A DNA stretch of 64,000 nucleotides from Streptomyces sp. MJM8645. Lineage in GTDB: Bacteria > Actinomycetota > Actinomycetes > Streptomycetales > Streptomycetaceae. This document shows, piece by piece, positions 58,545-64,000 of the stretch. The notes beneath the pieces are model-generated. The model worked only from the letters and a program-made list of their open reading frames with translations, had not been told where the DNA came from and made no database searches. The stretch's first letter is position 1; each line of letters starts with the position of its first letter. The stretch lies in the NCBI RefSeq assembly GCF_001625365.1, contig NZ_LJJF01000002.1:1442923-1506922 (forward strand), given 5' to 3'. The translations under genes and the position numbers were made by a program.

Positions 58545-59087
58545 CTACGCGTCGGCTTCTGCCTGTTCCCGGACCGCCGGGTACTCCTCGAGCAGACGCT
58601 CGTAGAGTGCGGACCACCGGATCTGCTCCAGCACGATGTCGGCGACCGGCTTGGCCGCCTTGTAGGCGCTGCGGCCCTTGTCCTGCCTGTCGAACGGCAT
58701 GCCGCCGGGGCTCCCGATCTCGCGACGGCCGAGGTTGGCCATTACCTGCACTGCGGCGCGAGCCCGCACCATGCCGCGGTCTTGCGGATCTGCCGGGACG
58801 ACGAATTCGGCGAGCTGAGGGTTGCCCACCCAGGCGCCGGGTGTCATGCAGATCCGCCAGGCCGCGGCAAGCTGCTCGGTGGTGCGCAGCAGGTCCACCC
58901 AACGGTGCAGCATCTCCGTGTCCCAGTGCTGGACGAACCAGCTGCCGTGGTGGCTCCACACGGCCTGTGCCGACGTCCCGTTCACGAAGACGCCCGGGGG
59001 CTGCTGGGCGTCGAGGCCGTAGGCGGCGCGGACCACGGCCATGGCCTCCTCGAAGGTGTGCTGCGTGGTGTCGATGATGATCTGCAC
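58545..59087 (-). CDS. Hypothetical cytoplasmic protein
   Basis: 180 residues. GTG 59087 is chosen because GGGGAGG lies 7 nt upstream (ATG 59102 would give 185). Mixed alpha/beta: VQIIIDTTQHTFEEAMAVVR, AAYGLDAQQPPGVFVNGTSA, WFVQHWDTEMLHRWVDLLRT, QIRWSALYERLLEEYPAVRE. No known family. Size and the aromatic-rich middle are compatible with an immunity or bacteriophage-defence protein, but nothing more can be said. Confidence 0.7.
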   Translation of the reverse strand: MQIIIDTTQHTFEEAMAVVRAAYGLDAQQPPGVFVNGTSAQAVWSHHGSWFVQHWDTEMLHRWVDLLRTTEQLAAAWRICMTPGAWVGNPQLAEFVVPADPQDRGMVRARAAVQVMANLGRREIGSPGGMPFDRQDKGRSAYKAAKPVADIVLEQIRWSALYERLLEEYPAVREQAEADA

Positions 59088-59278
59088 GACCGGCCTCCCC
59101 ATGCCTCGCTCTGGTCCCCGATGGACTCATGGTCCATTTTGGTGATCGGGTTGTCCCCCGAAATGGGCTATGAGTCCATTCCCCAAGGCGCCTGTAGAAC
59201 GGTGCCGGCGCCCAGGCCGGGCTGGGCCGCTTGATGGCAGTTCCTCCCCGACAGCAGCTGACCGGGCACCGCGGCCGG

Positions 59279-59690
59279 TCAGCGGTGTCGGAACTGCTGG
59301 TGAAGGCGGAGGATTTCGGTCTGCCAGTGCACGCGGGTCTCGTTGGTGTTGGTGGGTACCTGTCGGCCGAGGCGGGCGGCCAGTTCACGGTAGAGGGCCG
59401 GGTGCTCGGTGTCGCCGGCGGCGAGCAGGGAGGAGAGCAGCGGTTCGCCGGCGGCGGTGGTGTCTTCTACCCGGAGCAGGACCTGAAGCAGGTCGTCGGG
59501 TGGAGGTCGGGCAGGGCACTGCCGAGGTGGCGGCTCAGGTGGGACCAGGAGGTGGCGGAGCGCTCGCGGGCGGCCTTATTCAGCGCGCCGCGTACCGCCG
59601 AGGTCAGCCGGGACCGCGGGGACGGAGCGCCCCGGGGGCCCGGCCGCGGGAGGCACCGGGCTGGGCCCTTTCGTTCCCGGGTCAGTGAGA
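59279..59690 (-). pseudogene. Frameshifted paralogue of the 46.1 kb fragment
   Basis: Upstream frame: RSRLTSAVRGALNKAARERS, ATSWSHLSRHLGSALPDLHP. A base is lost at about 59505 and the other frame goes on: DDLLQVLLRVEDTTAAGEPL, LSSLLAAGDTEHPALYRELA, ARLGRQVPTNTNETRVHWQT, ends QQFRHR. Both pieces are plainly one former gene. Confidence 0.65.
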
Positions 59691-60233
59691 AGTCGGCGAC
59701 GAAGTGGGGGGCATCAGGCAGGGTGTCCTGACCCGGAAGAGGAGAAGTCCTCCAGTCGTGGTCTCGACCGTGACCAGGTACTGGCTCGATTCCTGCGATG
59801 CGTCGAGGACAGTGTCCACCTTGCTGCCGGTGGTCTCGCGGTAGCCATCGATCTTGAAGCCCTGCTGTTCGAGCATCGCGCGGACCTTGCGGACGGCCTG
59901 CGGGTGCTGTTCGAGCGGGGCGGAGCTGTAGGCCACGTACGTCAGCTTGTACCGGCCGTCCTCGCGGACCTCGTCGTTCTTGCCGACACAGTTGCTGAAT
60001 TTCGGTTCGGCGCTTCCGGCATCGAGGGTGGCTCCGGCAGCCTGCGCCATGTACTCGGTCATGTGCTGGGCCCAATCCTGGGCGTCCCGGCGAGCTTTGA
60101 CGGGCAGTGGGTCGTTCGGGCCGGGTGTGGACATGCATCCTCCGAGAATCAGGGGCAGGCAGAGTGCTAGCGCGGCAGCACCCAGGCGCCGGGCTCCGAC
60201 GGAGCGTGCGGCGGGTCGTGGCAAGTAGGGCAT
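59682..60233 (-). CDS. Lipoprotein following the WXG100-hydrolase pair
   Basis: 183 residues. ATG 60233 has AGGA 7 nt upstream. Lipobox LGGC after ALALCLPLI. Mature part: DAQDWAQHMTEYMAQAAGAT, KFSNCVGKNDEVREDGRYKL, TYVAYSSAPLEQHPQAVRKV, SSQYLVTVETTTGGLLLFRV. It begins 93 nt after the hydrolase stop on the same strand. Lipoproteins in this place of WXG100-type operons are thought to act as outer-face immunity; that role is an inference here. Confidence 0.8.
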   Translation of the reverse strand: MPYLPRPAARSVGARRLGAAALALCLPLILGGCMSTPGPNDPLPVKARRDAQDWAQHMTEYMAQAAGATLDAGSAEPKFSNCVGKNDEVREDGRYKLTYVAYSSAPLEQHPQAVRKVRAMLEQQGFKIDGYRETTGSKVDTVLDASQESSQYLVTVETTTGGLLLFRVRTPCLMPPTSSPTSH

Positions 60234-60325
60234 GGTGAAATCCTTGTGGCCGGGGCGGTGTGAGGACCAGGCGCAGCCGGACCGTGGCCGGCCCGGCTCC
60301 GGTGGTCACGGGGGAGGCTGCCGGG

Positions 60326-61978
60326 CTAATCGTGGTTTTTGGGAACCGTGGCCGGGGGCTTCCCGACGATGATGCGGCCCTGATTGTCGAGGCTTTTGCT
60401 GCCGGCATCCCAATACCCGCTGTGCCCGGAGGTGTCGACCTGGAAGTTCTGCCCGCCGAACGGGGTGTTCATCGGGTCGTCGCCGAGGATGAGTCCTGTG
60501 GCGATTTTGATGTTGTCGTCTGCTGCTCTGCCGGTCCAGAAGTGGTTGGGGTCGATGTGGAGCTGGTCGGCACGCTGGACGGTCATTCCGGGGCTCGCAA
60601 CGGCGACGATGTCGTCGGCTCCCAGCCCCTGCCCTCCTGCGGCAGCCGCACCGACGAGCGTCGTCCCGTAGCTGTGGCTGAAGACCGAGAGGTGGCTGTG
60701 GTTGCCGACGCCGTCCTGGGCGACCCGGGTGCCCTGGGTGAACTGACGCAAAGCCGCAGCCCCGTCCTCGGCCCGGGTCGTCCCGACGACACCGAAGTTC
60801 GCCTCCTGCACGACCGGGATCTCAGGGGCGTCGTACCCGAGCCAGGAGATCACCGACACCTTCTGGTTCGTCCCCTTCGACTCCTCCTTCGCGGCCTCCT
60901 GCATGCTGTTGACGCGCTCGAGCTGGCCCCCCGTGCCGGCGATCGTCGTTCCCGTCCCCGGCACCAGGACCGCGGTGTGGTCGGCGGTATCGGGATTGCC
61001 CATGGCGATGACCGCCTTGCCGTCACCACCGTAGGACTTGGAATCGCAGGAAAGCAGGAACAACTGTTTGTCCCCGACCGCGCTGTCGTGCTGGTCGAGC
61101 TGCTCCTTGAGCTTCATCAGATTCTGCTCGCGGATGTTCCACTCCCCCTCGTCGATTCCGCTTCCCCGCGCGGTACCGGACCTCAGCCCGTCCAGTTCCT
61201 GGTCCAGGGCCAGCCGGTTCGCCTCGTCCCGGACTGCCGAAGGCAGACCGTCCAGCTGCCCCACCTTGTCCGGGTAGAGCGCGAGATAACTGCTCTGCTG
61301 CTCCGGGGTCAGGGACTTCCACCAGTCGGCGGACTTCTGCGGGTCCTTGTTGTCGGGGACGTACGGATCGGCGAGGCCGAGGTCCTTCGCCACGTTCTTC
61401 ACGTCGGTGGCGGTCTCGGCGGTGGAGCCGAACGTCCTCGGCCTGGTCAGGATGTCGGCGTCGAGGCGCCCGAGGGCATGGTCGCCCTTGTCGCTCGCCT
61501 CTTTCGCGTCGGCCAGCGCCTTGTTGATCCGCCCCTGGGCCTGCGTACACAAATCGGCCAGCGCCTTGCGCTCCGGGTTGGACCTGGCCTCGGGGTCGTT
61601 CTGCTCACCCTTGCTCAGCGCCGGCAGGTTTACGATCCCGTCGGCGCCGACGGTCAGACCCCACTCCTCCACGCGGTGCACAGCGTTCTTCAGATTGGTC
61701 TGCGCCTGATACATCCGGTCGGCGACGGTGTCCAGAGTGAGCGCGACAGCGGCGGACTCGACCCGGACGATCTCCAGGATCTGCTCGGTTCGGCCCAGGG
61801 TGTAGAACGCCTTCTGCGCGTCCTCCCCTTCCCAGTTCCCTTTTCTCAGCGGCCCGTTCACCTGGTTGCGGTGCCGGCTGTCGGCGGCCTGGGCCCCGTT
61901 GGACAGGGCCCGCCAGGCCTTGGCAGCGTCGTGCAGCCCGGTCGGATCGAACCGGAGCAGCAGCTCGTACAGGTTCAC
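60326..61978 (-). CDS. DUF1023-type alpha/beta hydrolase, T7SS-linked
   Basis: 550 residues. GTG 61978 overlaps the preceding stop (GTGA). The N-terminal half is helical and WXG/LXG-like (FDPTGLHDAAKAWRALSNGA, GNWEGEDAQKAFYTLGRTEQ, HRVEEWGLTV, KALADLCTQAQGRINKALAD). The C-terminal half is a DUF1023 hydrolase: ISWLGYDAPEIP, SVFSHSYGTTLVGAAA (nucleophile; the usual first Gly of GHSYG is Ser here), IVAVASPGMTVQRA and PFGGQNFQVDTSGHSGYW (His). Probably a type VII-secreted lipid- or ester-cleaving effector. Between the WXG100-like gene and the lipoprotein. Confidence 0.88.
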   Translation of the reverse strand: MNLYELLLRFDPTGLHDAAKAWRALSNGAQAADSRHRNQVNGPLRKGNWEGEDAQKAFYTLGRTEQILEIVRVESAAVALTLDTVADRMYQAQTNLKNAVHRVEEWGLTVGADGIVNLPALSKGEQNDPEARSNPERKALADLCTQAQGRINKALADAKEASDKGDHALGRLDADILTRPRTFGSTAETATDVKNVAKDLGLADPYVPDNKDPQKSADWWKSLTPEQQSSYLALYPDKVGQLDGLPSAVRDEANRLALDQELDGLRSGTARGSGIDEGEWNIREQNLMKLKEQLDQHDSAVGDKQLFLLSCDSKSYGGDGKAVIAMGNPDTADHTAVLVPGTGTTIAGTGGQLERVNSMQEAAKEESKGTNQKVSVISWLGYDAPEIPVVQEANFGVVGTTRAEDGAAALRQFTQGTRVAQDGVGNHSHLSVFSHSYGTTLVGAAAAGGQGLGADDIVAVASPGMTVQRADQLHIDPNHFWTGRAADDNIKIATGLILGDDPMNTPFGGQNFQVDTSGHSGYWDAGSKSLDNQGRIIVGKPPATVPKNHD

Positions 61979-62304
61979 TGGCCCGGTTTCTCCCATGCCT
62001 CGCCGATCCTCTGCTGCTGCCACACGTCGGCGTTGGCGTTCTCGTTGCTCGTGTAGGCCTGCGCCGTGGCGGTGAGGTTGTCGGCCGTCTTCTTGAGACG
62101 GTCGCCGACGCCCGCCAGCACGGGTGCCCAGTTGCCCGCCACCTGGCCGAGCCGGGCGGCCACCGACCAGCCCGTCAGCTGACCGGAAGCTGTCTGGCTG
62201 GTGGTGACGGCCGCTTGGCAAGGCTTCGCGAAGTCCTCGCTGATGGCCCGGGCCACGCCTGCGGAAATGCGGATCTCACCCGGATCGACTTTCAGATGCC
62301 CCAC
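61975..62304 (-). CDS. WXG100-like small secreted protein (EspC/ESX type)
   Basis: 109 residues from ATG 62304. Helical hairpin: MGHLKVDPGEIRISAGVARA, ISEDFAKPCQAAVTTSQTAS, LTGWSVAARLGQVAGNWAPV, LAGVGDRLKKTADNLTATAQ. The turn W-S-V/NW in the centre and the long amphipathic helices fit the WXG100 superfamily; it ends in the charged EAWEKPGQ. It is the first gene of the three-gene operon and would pair with the hydrolase's N-terminal helices for ESX export. Confidence 0.8.
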   Translation of the reverse strand: MGHLKVDPGEIRISAGVARAISEDFAKPCQAAVTTSQTASGQLTGWSVAARLGQVAGNWAPVLAGVGDRLKKTADNLTATAQAYTSNENANADVWQQQRIGEAWEKPGQ

Positions 62305-62389
62305 TGCTTTCCCCTCCCGACAGATCTTCAGTCAGCAGGGAGCCTATTTCGGTAATCAGCCGATCTCTATCCGTGCAGATACTCAACCG

Positions 62390-62572
62390 CTATAGGGCAA
62401 TTAGTCTGGTTCTAGCGATATGGTTCCTCTGCATGGCTTTGTTCATGTTCAGCAGCAGCGTTTGTTCACTGCTTGCGGCGGCGGAGGCCGGGGCGGCCGC
62501 GAGCACCGCTCCCGACATGGCCAGGGCCAGGGTGGCGCCGATCGTGGCGGCCTTTCGGGTGACGGAACGCAC
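62390..62572 (-). CDS. Small secreted peptide
   Basis: 60 residues. GTG 62572 has GGAGG 6 nt upstream, which makes initiation here convincing. A signal peptide (RKAATIGATLALAMSGAVLA, AAPASAAASS) is followed by only about 25 residues (LLLNMNKAMQRNHIARTRLI). Either a true short secreted peptide or the start of a longer gene lost to a stop. Confidence 0.6.
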   Translation of the reverse strand: MRSVTRKAATIGATLALAMSGAVLAAAPASAAASSEQTLLLNMNKAMQRNHIARTRLIAL

Positions 62573-63577
62573 GGGGGTCCTCCGGACTGGTGCGGGATCG
62601 ATGGATCAGCGCCCCCACCCTCGGGCTCCGCCGCGCCCGGCAACCCGGACGGGCTGGGGTGCCTCGGCTGGATCGCCATCGTGATCGTCGCATTCTTCGT
62701 CCTCGCCATGTGCTCGCGCAACGGCGGCTGAGCATCGGCGCGCTGCGCTCTCCGGACCGGGCGGCCGGATCGTCCGCCTGCCCATCGGGCGGGACGGGGA
62801 TCGGCCGCTGGCGGACAAGCCGAACCACCTCAACCGACACGTCCGTACGTCTGGAGAGCGCACACTGATGCGGCCAGCGCTCCGGGACCTCACAGCCGGG
62901 GTGCCGGCCTCCGCCATCTCAGGCGCTGCCGGCATCCCGAATTCCGAGCTCCGCGCGTCGTGCAGGACGGCACCGATGCCGAGCGCGAGCGGGCCGCCGC
63001 CGAAGTCGCGGCCGCCGAGGAGAAGCGGCACGGCTCATAACCCCGTCTCACCCCGGCGTAGGCCGCTGACCTGCGCTGGGGGGTTTCGCCCGGGGCGTTG
63101 GTGAGTTCCGGGCACCGGCCGGTGAGTTTCGGCTGTTGGCGCAGGTCGGCGGCCGGTGAGTACGTCCGTAGATGGGCCGTCCGGGCGGTGGCCAGGTTCA
63201 GCTGGAGTTGCTGGCCGAGCGCGGGCCGCTCGGGCCGGTGTGGTGGCGCTACGGCCGCCCCGGCCGGCACTACCTCACCGAGGCGCTCGACAACCCGGAC
63301 AACCGCGCCGCCTACGACCGGCGCCAGGCCGCCCGGGACGGTGGTGAGCAGTTCGGCGGTGGCCGGGTTCTCCTCGGCGGCCGGTCGCGGGTCTGCCGCC
63401 GCGCCGCGCATCCCGGCGGCCCCCTTGCCGACCGGGACCGCTGGCAGCCGCGGGAGGGAGCACCGGCGCCGTCGCCGGGCTCGTTCCGTCCGTCCGGACG
63501 CCGGACCGGCGTCCGGACGGCGGGTGGGTGGTGGGCGGGTGGGGGACATGTCCCCCACCCGCCCTACGATGCCGATC
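62573..63577. other. Region of gene remnants
   Basis: About 1 kb without an intact gene. Fragments: 62600-62731 (plus), a short membrane end GLGCLGWIAIVIVAFFVLAM then CSRNGG; 62870-63040 (plus), VPASAISGAAGIPNSELRA that shifts frame into VQDGTDAERERAAAEVAAAE; 63180-63345 (plus), QLELLAERGPLGPVWWRYGR, PGRHYLTEALDNPDNRAAYD; 63346-63430 (minus), related to the fragment at 21.7 kb. All look like decayed genes. Confidence 0.5.
63490..63564. terminator. Two adjacent perfect hairpins
   Basis: CCGTCCGGACGCCGG, one A, and its reverse complement (63490-63520); then a spacerless 32-bp palindrome GGGCGGGTGGGGGACA plus complement (63533-63564), directly before the next gene. They may insulate the gene from the remnants. 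Confidence 0.75.
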
Positions 63578-63685
63578 ATGAACGAGGATTTCGACACGCG
63601 AGGAAACAAGGGTGCGGCCGGGGCGCCGGCCTGCCCGGAGTGCGGCGCGGCGCTGCGCATCGGCTCCGGCAGGATGGCGCGGTGA
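63578..63685 (+). CDS. Small zinc-ribbon-like protein
   Basis: 35 residues from ATG 63578: MNEDFDTRGNKGAAGAPACP, ECGAALRIGSGRMAR. One CPEC pair is typical of half a zinc ribbon. The stop overlaps the start of the next gene (GTGA), so the two are coupled. Its size makes this tentative. Confidence 0.45.
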   Translation: MNEDFDTRGNKGAAGAPACPECGAALRIGSGRMAR

Positions 63686-64000
63686 ACTTTTTCCTCCGTC
63701 GTCAGCAGCCCCTCTCACCGCCTTCCCCTGGCGCGGACGCCCTGGAGCGTGTCCGGCTGCTGGTCGCTGGTGAGCGGGCCGCGGACGGAAGTGCGCTGGA
63801 GGAGTTGACCGCCGCGCTGCTGGAGGTCGGCTCGACCGGAAGCGCTGAAGACTCGTTCGAGGCGCTGCGCACGCTGACGGAGCGTCCGGTACTGCTGCTG
63901 CGCCTGGACGCTTTCATACGGCGGGAGTGGTGGCACCCGACGCGTCCCACCCCGCGGCCCGTCGAAGCCGACCCGGTCGCGCTCGCTCTCGCCGCCTCGC
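63682..64000 (+). CDS. Hypothetical protein, cut by window end
   Basis: GTG 63682 overlaps the preceding stop. The 106 visible residues (NFFLRRQQPLSPPSPGADAL, ERVRLLVAGERAADGSALEE, LTAALLEVGSTGSAEDSFEA, LRTLTERPVLLLRLDAFIRR) are helical with Leu-rich repeats. No family named; the rest is outside the window. Confidence 0.6.
   Translation, partial: MNFFLRRQQPLSPPSPGADALERVRLLVAGERAADGSALEELTAALLEVGSTGSAEDSFEALRTLTERPVLLLRLDAFIRREWWHPTRPTPRPVEADPVALALAAS

Noticed and set aside
1..64000. tRNA, rRNA, riboswitch or origin of replication
   Set aside because: No cloverleaf, rRNA segment, riboswitch core or cluster of DnaA boxes was seen on reading; a covariance search was not possible.

Overview
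The window looks like part of a high-G+C actinomycete chromosome, most probably Streptomyces or Kitasatospora. G+C is strongly biased to the third codon position, GTG and TTG starts are frequent, there are many Sec signal peptides and lipoproteins, and the families are typical of streptomycetes (phospholipase D, LAxTG sortase substrate, EACC1, ALF-repeat proteins, F420/LLM oxidoreductase). No rRNA or tRNA was seen. Intact core genes are few. Secreted proteins, toxins, immunity-like genes, broken genes and IS remnants are many, so this reads as a variable accessory region such as a chromosome arm.

Layout. 0-12 kb: a partial secreted phospholipase D, a sortase-anchored protein, a lipoprotein, an MFS exporter, a complete oligopeptide-type ABC importer operon (two permeases, a fused double ATPase, a binding protein) and a cold-shock protein. 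12-16 kb, minus strand: three coupled genes for EACC1, a caspase with tetratrico-like repeats and a Ser/Thr kinase, which form a conflict (abortive-defence-like) operon. 16-23 kb: a decayed HINT toxin end, a secreted beta-rich protein, a HIT protein, a SUKH protein and several small immunity-like genes. 23-30 kb, minus strand: polymorphic toxin cassette 1, made of a catalytically dead trypsin-like secreted protein with a propeller-like tail, an ALF-repeat/alanine-rich/HINT toxin and a small immunity candidate. 30-40 kb: remnants, an alpha/beta hydrolase-marR operon with an 18-bp palindromic operator, a secreted lipase-like hydrolase, and a tetR gene divergent from an FMN reductase and a DHA2 exporter. 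40-49 kb: an LLM oxidoreductase between direct repeats, an IS3 element that cuts a RepL-like gene in two, a P-loop kinase, hypothetical genes and an IS6 remnant. 49-57 kb, plus strand: polymorphic toxin cassette 2, a paralogue of cassette 1 with a DddA/SCP1.201-like deaminase tip and an Imm1-like immunity gene. 57-64 kb: a Uma2-like nuclease behind a 40-bp perfect palindrome, secreted proteins, a WXG100-like/DUF1023 hydrolase/lipoprotein operon, more remnants and a gene cut by the window end.

The most interesting system is the duplicated two-gene cassette. In each copy a secreted S1-fold protein that has lost both the catalytic His and the catalytic Ser precedes a giant ALF-HINT toxin. The two copies share the same promoter layout, a hairpin between the two genes, and 169 bp of identical DNA covering the toxin start and signal peptide, while the toxin tips and immunity genes are unrelated. 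This suggests that the inactive protease-propeller protein is a constant partner (carrier, adhesin or chaperone) of a swappable toxin. The EACC1-caspase-kinase operon and the T7SS-like operon add two further conflict systems in the same window.
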